Below are positions 36,201 through 44,701 of a DNA stretch of 64,000 nt, piece by piece (the first letter of the stretch is position 1; every line of letters starts with the position of its first letter). The stretch comes from Aureibaculum sp. 2308TA14-22. GTDB lineage: Bacteria; Bacteroidota; Bacteroidia; Flavobacteriales; Flavobacteriaceae. Both the position numbers and the translations under genes were made by a program. The notes under the pieces are model-generated. The model did no database searches. It had not been told where the DNA came from and saw nothing but the letters and a program-made list of their open reading frames with translations. The stretch covers positions 2,754,501-2,818,500 of the forward strand of contig NZ_JBEWXT010000001.1 in NCBI RefSeq assembly GCF_040538665.1, written 5' to 3'.

Positions 36201-36910
36201 AAAGAGTATTGACCTCCATGTGGTCCATTGCTAAACATAGGATGATGTAAAGCTATAAGCGTTGTTTTTCCACTAGATTTTTTAATTAGACCTTCAAATT
36301 CTTCAAAAAACTTGGTACGTGTTCTTATCTCGCAATCATCATTAATTGTTGGATGTTTATCCCAATCAGTTAAATACCATTCGCTATCTATTACAATCAA
36401 TACTGTATTATCGTTAATATCTATTTTTTCAATAGGACATCCGTTTTCGGGCAAAAAAGTGTTTCTGCCTAAAATTTTCTCAATATATTCTTCTTGACGT
36501 TTTAGCCCCTTTAACCCAGAGTACCAATCGTGATTTCCGGGAATAAAAATGGTTTCGCCTTTAAAATTTTTAACCGCATCAGTTTGAACATTAAGTTGAT
36601 GCTCAGCAAAAGTTCTATTTTTATGACTTTTCTTTGGTAATCCTTTAGGGTAAATATTATCTCCTAAAAATATAGCCGTACTATTTTTTGAGGCATTAGA
36701 AAGTTCTTTTTTAAAAGACTGTAAAGCAATTGAAGAAGTACCCATTTCTGAATTACCAGCATCACCAATTAAATAAAAAGTATGTTCAATTTCTCTAGTA
36801 GGAAATTTTATACTTGTAACTCCTTTTTTTATTTGAGTGTTGTAGGTTGCACACGCATTGAGTAAAAAAATAAAAACAACTGTTACTACAAGTTTGTAAT
36901 AGTATCTCAT
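33233..36910 (-). CDS. Lipoprotein: calcineurin-like phosphoesterase + kinase-like region + Omp85-type barrel
   Basis: 1225 residues with a lipoprotein signal (lipobox LLNACA, Cys20). Residues 43-310 are a metallophosphoesterase with all motifs: GDA (50), GDN (83), GNHD (125), HH (222) and GHDH (292). Residues 430-640 look kinase-like: a Gly-rich RKGGG (432), a hinge-like LYMIEEHV (539), a catalytic-loop-like GDWDRHVDQW (596-605) and a DFG-like PRDRDQAF (624-631), recalling CotH/Fam20/HipA kinases. Residues 800-832 have acidic GxxDDED and GGQNND repeats. From about 875 a barrel of surface-antigen (BamA/TamA) type ends in GFGF. The phosphatase and barrel are firm; the kinase assignment is my inference. 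It is 15 bases downstream of the HD/PycTM gene. Confidence 0.85.
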   Translation of the reverse strand: MRYYYKLVVTVVFIFLLNACATYNTQIKKGVTSIKFPTREIEHTFYLIGDAGNSEMGTSSIALQSFKKELSNASKNSTAIFLGDNIYPKGLPKKSHKNRTFAEHQLNVQTDAVKNFKGETIFIPGNHDWYSGLKGLKRQEEYIEKILGRNTFLPENGCPIEKIDINDNTVLIVIDSEWYLTDWDKHPTINDDCEIRTRTKFFEEFEGLIKKSSGKTTLIALHHPMFSNGPHGGQYSFASHMKPLPVLGTLKNLIRKTGGVSPADIQNRSYNKFIKRIVTLAQENEKVIFVSGHDHNLQYLKKDNIPQIISGSGSKNTATKNVSAEFTSSDSGYAILNIFKDGSSSVKFFSAKTNGVIFQTEVIPSNASAESQSYTYNSPPAAKASIYTDKEVDKSGFHKSIWGERYRKYYGTKVNAPTVNLDTMFGGLKPIRKGGGHQSKSLRLIDKEGRQYVMRALRKSAEVYLQAMAFKEQYIIGEFEDTFTENLLQDFYTGSHPYAPFATGVLSDAVDLFHTNPVLYYVPKQEILGSFNDEFGDELYMIEEHVSDSHQNLKSYGFTKKIESTDDLLKKLRKDEKYVVDDATYLRARLFDMVIGDWDRHVDQWRWAEFKDKKTDKVIYKPIPRDRDQAFSIMGDGFLMKIATRIVPPLKLMEGFNDEIRNVKGFNSSPYSLDMIMISQTDKKQWQEQAKFIQKNLTSDVIDDALKMMPKEVQDETITEIKRVLLSRIKGLSKTADEYYKIISKFAVIRGTDKDDWFDIERLSNGATKVTGYRIKNGKKKDVFHQRTYLKHDTKEIWIYGLDDEDVFKTYGEGNDLIKIRIIGGQNNDTYQIENGKRVVLYDYKSKKNKFPTKRGRKKLTDDYETNVYDYTKLKNNINQITPTIGFNPDDGVKIGVSNTFTTYGFERNPFTSQHSLSGSYYFATNGFELIYHGEFANFIGSWNLGFEASLTSPNYSINFFDYGNETINPNVIDDDTFDIDFNRVKISSISFKPSLIKNGKHGTQFKIGASYESIEVEETEDRFINDFYNQTEIENENQFLGADVEFSFENRDNNAFPTMGMHASLQVGYKANLEKSNMFGYIIPSIGFDYKLVPSGNLVLATKLKGNVIFGDNFEFYQAASLGANDGLRGYRNQRFTGKSSFYQSTDLRLNLRKVRTGLLPLHIGVYGGFDYGRVWFNSEDSDKWHNSYGGGVFANAADIITFQVSLFNAVDGARFSFGLGFGF

Positions 36911-36925
36911 AGGTTCATTGTTTAA

Positions 36926-38122
36926 TTAACTTGGATAAGCCATTTGAAATGAAATTGCAAAAGCAATAACCGACAAAATAATTCCCAATAAAAAAATGGT
37001 ATATGTAATTCTTAAAATTTTATACTTTTTATGCAAAACCAATCCCAAAAAATAAAGGTCCTTTTTCATTGAAGAATATAAATAGTCTCTATCTTGCATC
37101 ATTTCTCCCATTGCCCATTCAAATTCATCCAAGTTTACTTTATGAAAATTACCAAAGAACAACAGGTTTACTTTCTTCTGTTCAACATCTTTTTTGGTAA
37201 ACTTTCCACTAGTAACATTTGGTCTTGTAGCCAATACCGATAACCCCATAGAAACCAAACTAAATACAACAAAAATAACCGTTGGAACTATTAAATATTG
37301 ATTTGATGGGTTATCTAGTTTTGGAATTAAGTTTGACAATGCCATTGAAATAATTATGGCATTTACCGATAGTAATATGTTAGCTTTGGTATCGGCAATA
37401 TTACTCAAATTAATATGGTTTCTAAGGGTAACCCTAAACATAGTTTCTATACCACGCTCTGGTGTACTTGCCTTCCTTTTTTTTAGTTTTAATTCTTCTG
37501 CTTTAATACTATTTTTTTGTTCATCTTTTTTTAATTTCTTTTGAGATTTATACAGTTGAGCTAAATTTTTGTCTTTGGCTAATTGCCAATTTGTTAAAGC
37601 GTAATCTGTGTAATATTGGTGATGATTGCTTAAAAAGTTAATATTTTCCTGAATCCAATCGGCATCTGTAAAGACTTTCAATTCCTGCTGCTCCCATTCT
37701 TCGCGAAGTAAATCACTCAATTCTGAAAACCCTTTATTACCTATATGTGCACAATCGGCATCTAAAATTATTTTCTCTAATAAATTTTCAGGTTCTTTTG
37801 TTTTGGCGGTAGCTAAAATTAACTGCTGAACTTTAGCAATAGTGGTTTCTGTAATTTTTTCACGCTGTAAAAAAATCTTTGCCATTTCTGCTCCTAATCT
37901 TTCATGATTTTCAGGACTTTTAATATATCCGATATCATGAAACCATGCCGCCATTTCTAAAATTTGGGCATCTCTAGCAGTAACTTTTTCGTTTTCAATT
38001 AACTCTTTAACATAACTAACTACCCTACGTGTATGGCTAAGGTTATGATAAATACAAGTCTTAGGTAAATTTTCGGTGAGTTGAGAAACCACATAGTTTT
38101 CAACCTTTTGCAATATTGTCAT
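36926..38122 (-). CDS. HD-domain phosphohydrolase fused to Pycsar-effector-like (PycTM) membrane domain
   Basis: 398 residues. Residues 1-180 are an HD hydrolase with His26/His30, His62-Asp63 (AAWFHDIGY), His73 and Asp121 (ILDADCAHIG), a complete metal site. A basic coiled stretch (190-225) follows. Residues 228-398 match the membrane domain of Pycsar effectors: ADTKANILLSVNAIIIS (243-259), and membrane segments at about 247-266, 277-297 and 371-393. PycTM proteins respond to cyclic pyrimidine nucleotides in phage defence, but no cyclase is encoded here, so this looks like a chromosomal nucleotide-linked membrane regulator. It is 6 bases after the GAF gene. Confidence 0.86.
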   Translation of the reverse strand: MTILQKVENYVVSQLTENLPKTCIYHNLSHTRRVVSYVKELIENEKVTARDAQILEMAAWFHDIGYIKSPENHERLGAEMAKIFLQREKITETTIAKVQQLILATAKTKEPENLLEKIILDADCAHIGNKGFSELSDLLREEWEQQELKVFTDADWIQENINFLSNHHQYYTDYALTNWQLAKDKNLAQLYKSQKKLKKDEQKNSIKAEELKLKKRKASTPERGIETMFRVTLRNHINLSNIADTKANILLSVNAIIISMALSNLIPKLDNPSNQYLIVPTVIFVVFSLVSMGLSVLATRPNVTSGKFTKKDVEQKKVNLLFFGNFHKVNLDEFEWAMGEMMQDRDYLYSSMKKDLYFLGLVLHKKYKILRITYTIFLLGIILSVIAFAISFQMAYPS

Positions 38123-38128
38123 AGACTA

Positions 38129-40510
38129 TTATGCTTTTATATCTTCGATTAATTGATCTATAGTTATAGTAGTTTTTTCATTAAAATCTTGCTTATAAAT
38201 AACCTCTACACGTAAAGCCTTTAAACCTGAAACACCTTGTAAATCTTCTAATTCTAAACTTTCAACTTTCCCTAAATAATTTTTTGATTGCAAATATTTA
38301 ATATACTTTTTATACTCAATTGCATCTTTTTCTTGAGAATATACAATCGCAATTTTTCCTGGCACAGTTAACCGTTCATCAGTACCTTTTATATGTGCTT
38401 TATCTATTCGCTTTTTAATAATTTCATAACGAATATTATAGGCACCATCAACATCAAACTGTTTCTCGTCCATTCTAAATTTAATGGCCATAGCATTACT
38501 ATGTACCAATATAAGTGATGCTATTTCTAAATCATACTCAAGAGTATCTTTAAGTTGATGAGCAAGGTTTTCCATTTCAAACATTACTTGCAATTGCCAT
38601 AAACGGAGATTATATAGATATAATGAATTGTATTCTTTATTGTTTACCAAAGATTGTCCAATGTACATATTATACTCAACTCCATCTGTTTTGTAACGTT
38701 CAAAATAATGAGGAAACATTGATTGTGCTTCTTCTTGTTTTTTGTCCAGAAAGTCAGCTAGCTTCTCATTTAGAACTGTTACACTTTCTTCATAAGCTTT
38801 TCGTTGTTCATAAACCACATGTAATTTAGAATCTAATCTGCTCATATAAACAGTGACTAAATTTTCTAAATGAGAATTTAGTTCCTTTACATGATTAAAA
38901 ACTGGATAAATTTCACGTTTTAAAAAATCAAGAATCCCAATTTCATCACCAGCATGGAGCCCTTTTTTAACTTCTAATAAATACTCCTCAACTCTAAACA
39001 TTAACTCATTGTAAATTGGCAACTGCTCTACATCACACGCATTTTTTAAGACGTCTACTGCCAAATTAAGTTGAACACTCAAATCATTCTTAATTGCATT
39101 ATTCCTCGCAATAGACGACCCTTTAATATCTGATTGACCATACAGTGGATATACGTTATCGAAAACAATATCATCGAGTTTAGGGCTTTCAGAACCATGA
39201 ATTTTATCATTAAAATAATTTTCTGCGGCCTGATAAAAACGCCATTTTACCGTAGGATGTATTGAAGTGTAATGCTCTTGAATAGTAGCTTCAAGAATAT
39301 TTTGATGTTCTTCGGAAGAACGTTTTACCGCTGCTTCAAAAACTGGAATAAGATCTTTTAATTTGTTTTGATTGATAGAATTCAATTCATAAGGTCTTGG
39401 CGATGCAATTTCCAAAACGGCCAAATCATTATTATCAGTAGCTTTAATAGGTATTAAAATTAGGCTTTTAATTCCATTTCTTTTTAAATTCTTATAAAAA
39501 GGGTTTTTATTAGTTGCTATACCATACTTTTCAACATCTGATATAGTCATAGCCTGTATTTTATTAAAAACATTGTGTACTACTCCTTCACAAAAATATT
39601 GACCACAATTAATTTCAGATTCAGTATTCAAAATCAAGCTATCCGATTTTTTAATTTTCGTGTCACACAACTTAATATTGATTGCATCAAAAATTGAAAA
39701 CCCAAGTTTTAGATCTTTTATGTTAAAAAATTCCCTCAGGTTTTGCTGCATATCAGCAATTAGGTTATCATCTTGTCTTAATAAACTCTTCGTTAGAGAA
39801 GATATAGTTTCATCGGCCGTCACATCAAAGAGATTCATTATGCCAAAGCCCTTGAAGATATAACTATTAGGCGGAAATTTCTTTTTCCAAACTTCTATAT
39901 CGTCATAATTATCCAATAATAATTTATAATCTTCATCTGTAATTTTTGGTGCAGTTTTAGTGGGTATCACATCAGCAAAATCACCGTTAAAAGCCACTCG
40001 ATAATGTTTGGTAATTCCTAAGTTTTTATCAGGAATATCAAAAAAGAAAGGCCTTTTTAAATCAATATTATAACCATAACAATAGGCTAAAATCATTACA
40101 CAGCCATGGATATACAATTCATCTTTATCAAAATTTCTGATACTAAATTCATAATCTTCACCCGCATTTTTTAAAATATTCTTGAACCTATTTGTAGACT
40201 TAAAAGTTGTAAACGAGAATGGAATACTAGCTGTTTTAATCTCATTATCTGTTAAAATTTCTGGGAACAGCCCATCAAGCATTAAATCAATTTGATCTTT
40301 GTATTTCTTCAATAATGAAATATCTGTAAATCCATCAACCAATTCAGGATAATTTTTTAAATAGGTAGTGATTTCTTTTGCAGACTTATGGTAAGGGTGT
40401 TTTTCATCTTCAGTATACTTTTGATAAAATGAAAATACTTTTTCAAAACTTATTTGAAGCTCTAAAGGAAAGTCTAACTCTTTTAAATTTTCCGATTGTT
40501 GAATCATCAT
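38129..40510 (-). CDS. Large GAF-domain protein, unknown function
   Basis: 793 residues, no signal peptide or membrane segment. About residues 250-405 look like a GAF sensor domain (LILIPIKATDNNDLAVLEIASPR is its core strand pair). The rest is helical, with long heptad-rich stretches around 500-640. The first 250 residues are not recognised. No catalytic motif is evident. It is the first gene of a tight series (6 bases to the HD/PycTM gene), so it may sense a small molecule and control that protein. The start could be the second ATG at 40507. I know of no experimental function. Confidence 0.8.
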   Translation of the reverse strand: MMIQQSENLKELDFPLELQISFEKVFSFYQKYTEDEKHPYHKSAKEITTYLKNYPELVDGFTDISLLKKYKDQIDLMLDGLFPEILTDNEIKTASIPFSFTTFKSTNRFKNILKNAGEDYEFSIRNFDKDELYIHGCVMILAYCYGYNIDLKRPFFFDIPDKNLGITKHYRVAFNGDFADVIPTKTAPKITDEDYKLLLDNYDDIEVWKKKFPPNSYIFKGFGIMNLFDVTADETISSLTKSLLRQDDNLIADMQQNLREFFNIKDLKLGFSIFDAINIKLCDTKIKKSDSLILNTESEINCGQYFCEGVVHNVFNKIQAMTISDVEKYGIATNKNPFYKNLKRNGIKSLILIPIKATDNNDLAVLEIASPRPYELNSINQNKLKDLIPVFEAAVKRSSEEHQNILEATIQEHYTSIHPTVKWRFYQAAENYFNDKIHGSESPKLDDIVFDNVYPLYGQSDIKGSSIARNNAIKNDLSVQLNLAVDVLKNACDVEQLPIYNELMFRVEEYLLEVKKGLHAGDEIGILDFLKREIYPVFNHVKELNSHLENLVTVYMSRLDSKLHVVYEQRKAYEESVTVLNEKLADFLDKKQEEAQSMFPHYFERYKTDGVEYNMYIGQSLVNNKEYNSLYLYNLRLWQLQVMFEMENLAHQLKDTLEYDLEIASLILVHSNAMAIKFRMDEKQFDVDGAYNIRYEIIKKRIDKAHIKGTDERLTVPGKIAIVYSQEKDAIEYKKYIKYLQSKNYLGKVESLELEDLQGVSGLKALRVEVIYKQDFNEKTTITIDQLIEDIKA

Positions 40511-40577
40511 AAATAGAATATTTAACTTACTAAATTACAAATTTTTTAAGTAAGTCGTAAAACTACGTTGTTTCTAA

Positions 40578-40585
40578 CAAAAGTA
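40578..40585 (-). promoter_or_regulatory. -7 element upstream of the GAF/HD-PycTM operon
   Basis: On the minus strand TACTTTTG matches TAnnTTTG exactly, 68 bases before the ATG. The -33 region is not convincing. Confidence 0.4.
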
Positions 40586-40612
40586 TGGGTTACAATTAGT
40601 GTATCGTTGGTA

Positions 40613-41812
40613 TCAGGCAATTAGCTTCTTAGAAATCCTTGAACTAGCTATCAATGCCGCTAAATACCCTAAAGCTAAAATTGTAAAAAATACAATCACC
40701 ACATTAAATAAGGTAAACTTTACTGGATAGGCTAAAGATTGGTTAATCATAATAAACCCAAACTGCTTTTGTAATAACACAAAGGTAATTGCTAAAATTA
40801 AACCTAATAACAATCCGAAAAGAGATAGTAAAAAGCCTTGATAAATAAATATTTTTTTAATTTCTTTAAGACTTGTTCCTAAATTAAAAAGGGTTTTTAA
40901 ATTTTCGCGTTTATCTAAAATCATCATAACAATAGCTCCAATGACATTAAATAAGGCAATTATTAAGATTAAAGTAAAAATTAGATACGAAACTAAATTT
41001 TCAGTGTTCAGCATTTTATGAAAAACAGCATTAAGCTGCTCTCTAGTTTCTATTTTAAAATTATCACTTAATTTTTGCTTCAGAATTCCGATTGTTTCGT
41101 TACGACTAGCATTAGCCGTTAATTTTAATTCTATAGCCGAAATCTGATTGGGTTTATAATTTAACAAACTTTGTGCTATAGTTAAATGAGAAAAAACATA
41201 TTTTCTATCTAACTCTTCTGTTAGCCTAAAAACACCAACAGGTTGTAGGTTAAGACTGTTAAATGCCGTTTTCGGGTTACTTACATAACCTTTACCGGGC
41301 TTTGGAACAGAAACCTTTAAAGATTCAGAAAAATCATAAGTACCAAGTGATAATATTGCAGAAACACCATTACCAATAACTACTGAGTTGATGATTTCTT
41401 TGTCCAACCAATCTCCAACATAAAGTGCTGTATCAATATTATTTACTGACAAATAATTATCATCAACCCCTTTTATACTAGCAATATGCGATTTTTCATT
41501 GTAACTAAAAAAAGCCCTCTCTTCAACTACCTTGCTGTAATATTCAATGTTCTTATCATCTAAAATTTCAGCAATTGAATCATTAAAAAAAAATGATTTA
41601 CCTTCCGTAGCACTTATCTTTAAATCTGGATCAGAAACTCTTATAAAATCTAAACTAAAGTCTTTTAAACCTGAAAAAACAGATAATACAATAAATAGTG
41701 CCATAGTACCCACCACCACTCCAGTAGCTGCAATTATTGTAATAATATTTATTGCGTTATTACTACTTTTAGAGAACAAATACCGTTTAGCTATGTATAA
41801 AGGAAATCGCAA
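40613..41812 (-). CDS. FtsX-like permease, LolC/LolE family
   Basis: A 399-residue permease with an N-terminal segment (MRFPLYIAKRYLFSKSSNNA, then a membrane helix at 22-45), a large periplasmic domain, and three C-terminal membrane helices (about 275-300, 315-345 and 365-390). This is the architecture of the lipoprotein-releasing LolCDE permease. Its ATPase partner is not adjacent. It begins one base after the rbfA stop, so both are co-transcribed, a common arrangement in Flavobacteriia. The exact partner and whether it acts as a homodimer are not readable. Confidence 0.88.
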   Translation of the reverse strand: MRFPLYIAKRYLFSKSSNNAINIITIIAATGVVVGTMALFIVLSVFSGLKDFSLDFIRVSDPDLKISATEGKSFFFNDSIAEILDDKNIEYYSKVVEERAFFSYNEKSHIASIKGVDDNYLSVNNIDTALYVGDWLDKEIINSVVIGNGVSAILSLGTYDFSESLKVSVPKPGKGYVSNPKTAFNSLNLQPVGVFRLTEELDRKYVFSHLTIAQSLLNYKPNQISAIELKLTANASRNETIGILKQKLSDNFKIETREQLNAVFHKMLNTENLVSYLIFTLILIIALFNVIGAIVMMILDKRENLKTLFNLGTSLKEIKKIFIYQGFLLSLFGLLLGLILAITFVLLQKQFGFIMINQSLAYPVKFTLFNVVIVFFTILALGYLAALIASSRISKKLIA

Positions 41813-41813
41813 T

Positions 41814-42206
41814 TTATCGTTTTTGTCTTTTTGCTAAAATATCAGGATTTTTTATAGGGTTTTCTACATCTCCTTTTAAAGATTGATCTATTCCGTCTAT
41901 ATAATCTAAAGAATCGTCTATATAAAAAGTAAGCTCAGGCATTCTACGCAACTGATTTTTTGTCCGTTGTGCTAATTCATGTCTAATTAGTGGAGTGTTT
42001 GATTTTATGCCCTTAATTAATTCGGAACTTTTATCCGTAGGAAATATACTCAAATACACCTTAGCATCTGACAAATCTGAAGTAACATTTACCTTAGTAA
42101 CTGATATAATTATGCCTTTCATCCCATCTTGTGCTGCATGTTGCAGCACATCAACCAAATCTTTCTGTAAAACACTGGCAATTTTCTTCTGTCTATTTGT
42201 TTCCAT
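41814..42206 (-). CDS. rbfA: 30S ribosome-binding factor A
   Basis: A 130-residue RbfA, a KH-like cold-shock factor needed for maturation of the 5' end of 16S rRNA. It starts METNRQKKIASVLQKDLVDVL and has the typical LRHELAQRTKNQLRRMPELTFYIDDSLDY stretch across residues 85-115. A TATTTTTG promoter element ends 4 bases before its ATG, suggesting a leaderless message. Divergent from mce. Confidence 0.93.
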   Translation of the reverse strand: METNRQKKIASVLQKDLVDVLQHAAQDGMKGIIISVTKVNVTSDLSDAKVYLSIFPTDKSSELIKGIKSNTPLIRHELAQRTKNQLRRMPELTFYIDDSLDYIDGIDQSLKGDVENPIKNPDILAKRQKR

Positions 42207-42210
42207 ACTG

Positions 42211-42218
42211 CAAAAATA
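42211..42218 (-). promoter_or_regulatory. -7 element directly before rbfA
   Basis: Minus-strand TATTTTTG matches the consensus exactly and ends 4 bases before the ATG, so the transcript could begin at the start codon. Confidence 0.45.
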
Positions 42219-42323
42219 AGGTATAAAACTGAACTTTTTATTTTAGCATATGTTTTAACAATAATATTGATTATTTTAATTTGAATTTTAACTAAATTTA
42301 CAAGACTTAAATTATGGTGAAAA

Positions 42324-42725
42324 ATGAAAAAAATAGAGCATATTGGTATAGCTGTTAAAGATCTAGATACTTCAAACACATTATTTGAGAAGCTTTTTGG
42401 TAAACCAGCATATAAATTAGAAGAAGTAGCTTCCGAAGGTGTTATAACCTCGTTTTTTAAATCAGGTCCAAATAAAATCGAATTATTGGCTGCTACAAGT
42501 CCTGATAGTCCTATTGCAAAATTTTTAGAAAAAAACCGAGAAGGAATCCATCACATAGCCTTTGCTGTTGATGACATTAAAGAAGAAATAAAAAGACTTA
42601 AAAATGAAGGGTTTATCATTTTAAACGATAAACCTAAAAAAGGAGCTGATAACAAATTGGTCGCTTTTTTACATCCCAAAAGTAGCAATGGGGTTTTAAT
42701 TGAATTGTGTCAAGAAATTAAGTAA
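42324..42725 (+). CDS. mce: Methylmalonyl-CoA epimerase
   Basis: A 133-residue glyoxalase-fold epimerase. Metal-ligand residues are in IEHIGIAV (His), GIHHIAFAVDD (His) and the C-terminal Glu of LIELCQ. It interconverts (R)- and (S)-methylmalonyl-CoA between propionyl-CoA and succinyl-CoA metabolism. It is followed 41 bases later by ftsX on the same strand, without functional relation. Confidence 0.93.
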   Translation: MKKIEHIGIAVKDLDTSNTLFEKLFGKPAYKLEEVASEGVITSFFKSGPNKIELLAATSPDSPIAKFLEKNREGIHHIAFAVDDIKEEIKRLKNEGFIILNDKPKKGADNKLVAFLHPKSSNGVLIELCQEIK

Positions 42726-42766
42726 AAATAAGTATATTGCAACACATTTTTTGATACAATTTATTA

Positions 42767-43645
42767 ATGAGCACATCTTTTGAAAAATATCAAAAAAGGC
42801 GTTTAAAATCGTCCTATTTTTCTGTAATTTTAAGTATCGCTTTTGTGTTGTTTTTATTAGGATTATTTGGACTTTTAGTGTTAAATACCAAAAAGATTTC
42901 GGACTATTTTAAAGAACAATCATCCATCACAATTTTTCTTAAAGATGATGCGGACAATCAAAAAGTCAAAAACTTACAGACACTTTTAAAAAGTGAGCCA
43001 TATACAAAATCAATTACCTATATTTCTAAAGATGAAGCCGCTAAAATAGCAACTGAAGAAAATGGAGAGGATTTTATGGAGTTTTTAGGTTACAACCCAC
43101 TAAAAAACGCCATAGACTTATATATTAAAGCGGATTTTGTTTCACTTGAAAAAATGAGTGAAATTGAAAACAGCTTAGTAAAAAACAATGTGGTTCATGA
43201 GGTTTCTTATGATAAACCTCTAATCGGCTTATTGACAAAAAATATAAAGCGTATAACACTTTGGGTACTTATATTCAGCAGTGTTTTTGTATTAATAGCC
43301 ATGCTTTTAATTAATAATTCCATTCGCCTTTCGGTATATTCTAAAAGATTTACCATTAAAACCATGCAATTAGTTGGAGCAACTAAACGTTTTATTAGAA
43401 AACCATTTGTTTGGAGCAGTATAAAATTAGGAGCCTTAGGAGCTTTCGTTGCATTAATAGCTTTGGCAATTGCCATGTATTATTTAAATATTAATTTCCC
43501 TGAATTTGGCTTCTTAGAAAATACCGAATTATTAGCCATATTATTTGTTGGTATTTTTCTAATTGGTATTGTTATCTCTTGGATAAGTGCATTTTTTGCC
43601 ACACAGCGTTTTTTAAATTTAAGAACAGATCAATTATATTATTAA
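42767..43645 (+). CDS. ftsX: Cell division protein FtsX
   Basis: A 292-residue permease-like protein: a membrane helix at 20-42, a periplasmic domain of about 110 residues, then three helices at about 165-185, 215-240 and 260-280. With FtsE (not in this window) it controls peptidoglycan hydrolases at the division site. The following genes (DUF3098, uppP, truB) are spaced 2-4 bases apart or overlap, so they form an operon, an order conserved in Flavobacteriia. Confidence 0.92.
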   Translation: MSTSFEKYQKRRLKSSYFSVILSIAFVLFLLGLFGLLVLNTKKISDYFKEQSSITIFLKDDADNQKVKNLQTLLKSEPYTKSITYISKDEAAKIATEENGEDFMEFLGYNPLKNAIDLYIKADFVSLEKMSEIENSLVKNNVVHEVSYDKPLIGLLTKNIKRITLWVLIFSSVFVLIAMLLINNSIRLSVYSKRFTIKTMQLVGATKRFIRKPFVWSSIKLGALGAFVALIALAIAMYYLNINFPEFGFLENTELLAILFVGIFLIGIVISWISAFFATQRFLNLRTDQLYY

Positions 43646-43649
43646 AAAG

Positions 43650-43901
43650 ATGAGTAAAAAAGAATCTAAACAAAATCACAATAACGAATTCCTTTTCGGG
43701 AAAAAGAATTATATGATTATGCTTATTGGCCTTATTGTAATTGCACTCGGTTTTATATTAATGGCCGGTGGAGGTAGCGATGACCCAACTGTTTTTAATG
43801 AAGAAATCTATAATTTTCAAAGAATTAGATTAGCTCCCACCCTCGTTCTTATTGGTTTGGCTATAGAAATTTATGCCATTTTGGTTAATCCGAAAAAATA
43901 G
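43650..43901 (+). CDS. DUF3098 small membrane protein
   Basis: An 83-residue protein with two membrane helices (about 22-40 and 60-78) joined by a Gly/Asp-rich loop (AGGGSDDPTVFNEEIYNFQR). DUF3098 is of unknown function and is typically found between ftsX and uppP in Bacteroidota, as here, suggesting a link to division or envelope synthesis. Confidence 0.88.
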   Translation: MSKKESKQNHNNEFLFGKKNYMIMLIGLIVIALGFILMAGGGSDDPTVFNEEIYNFQRIRLAPTLVLIGLAIEIYAILVNPKK

Positions 43902-43903
43902 CA

Positions 43904-44701
43904 ATGAGTTATTTAGAAGCTATTATTTTAGGCCTAATTCAAGGCTTAACCGAATTTTTACCTGTATCTTCAAGTGGACATTTAGAATTGGCTAAAGCCT
44001 TATTTGGTGATAATTCCTTACCAGAAGAAAGCTTAACCTTTACCGTAATTTTACATTTTGCTACCGCATTAAGCACATTAATTATTTTCAGAAAAGAAGT
44101 GCTTCAAATTTTAAAAGGATTGTTCCAATTTGAATGGAATGATGAAATGATTTTTTCTTTAAAAATTATTCTATCAATGATTCCAGCAGTTATAGTTGGA
44201 TTATTATTTGAGGAACAATTGGAATCTTTTTTTGGTGGAAAGATTCTTTTAGTAGGTTGCATGCTATTAGTTACTGCTCTTTTATTACTACTTGCTGATA
44301 AAGCAAAAAATACTACAAAAGATGTTTCCTATCCAAATGCATTTATTATCGGTGTATCTCAAGCAATTGCCATGTTACCCGGAATTTCAAGATCAGGAGC
44401 CACTATTTCTACTTCTGTATTACTAGGTGTGGACCGTACCAAAGCTGCTCGTTTTTCTTTCTTAATGGTTGTTCCGTTAATTTTCGGAAAAGTAGCCAAA
44501 GACTTTATGGGTGGGCATGTAAATTTTGAAAGTGCCCAATTTGGGCAAATGGCAGTTGGATTTATTGCTGCTTTTGTTGCAGGGTTATTTGCTTGTACTT
44601 GGATGATATCTTTAGTTAAAAAAAGTAAATTATCTTATTTTGCCATCTATTGTGCTCTTATAGGTCTAATAGCTATTGGTTATGCAATATTCTACAACTA
44701 A
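43904..44701 (+). CDS. uppP: Undecaprenyl-diphosphatase
   Basis: A 265-residue polytopic membrane enzyme that recycles the lipid carrier of cell-wall synthesis by dephosphorylating undecaprenyl diphosphate. Both family motifs are present: GLTEFLPVSSSGHLEL (20-35) and the GISRSGATIS motif (about 164-173). Its stop overlaps the truB start (TAATG). It is also linked to bacitracin tolerance in other bacteria. Confidence 0.96.
   Translation: MSYLEAIILGLIQGLTEFLPVSSSGHLELAKALFGDNSLPEESLTFTVILHFATALSTLIIFRKEVLQILKGLFQFEWNDEMIFSLKIILSMIPAVIVGLLFEEQLESFFGGKILLVGCMLLVTALLLLLADKAKNTTKDVSYPNAFIIGVSQAIAMLPGISRSGATISTSVLLGVDRTKAARFSFLMVVPLIFGKVAKDFMGGHVNFESAQFGQMAVGFIAAFVAGLFACTWMISLVKKSKLSYFAIYCALIGLIAIGYAIFYN

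Noticed and set aside
36926-38122. Pycsar phage-defence island
   Set aside because: No pyrimidine cyclase or other defence gene is nearby and the protein is fused to an HD domain among core genes; I keep it as a regulator candidate only.
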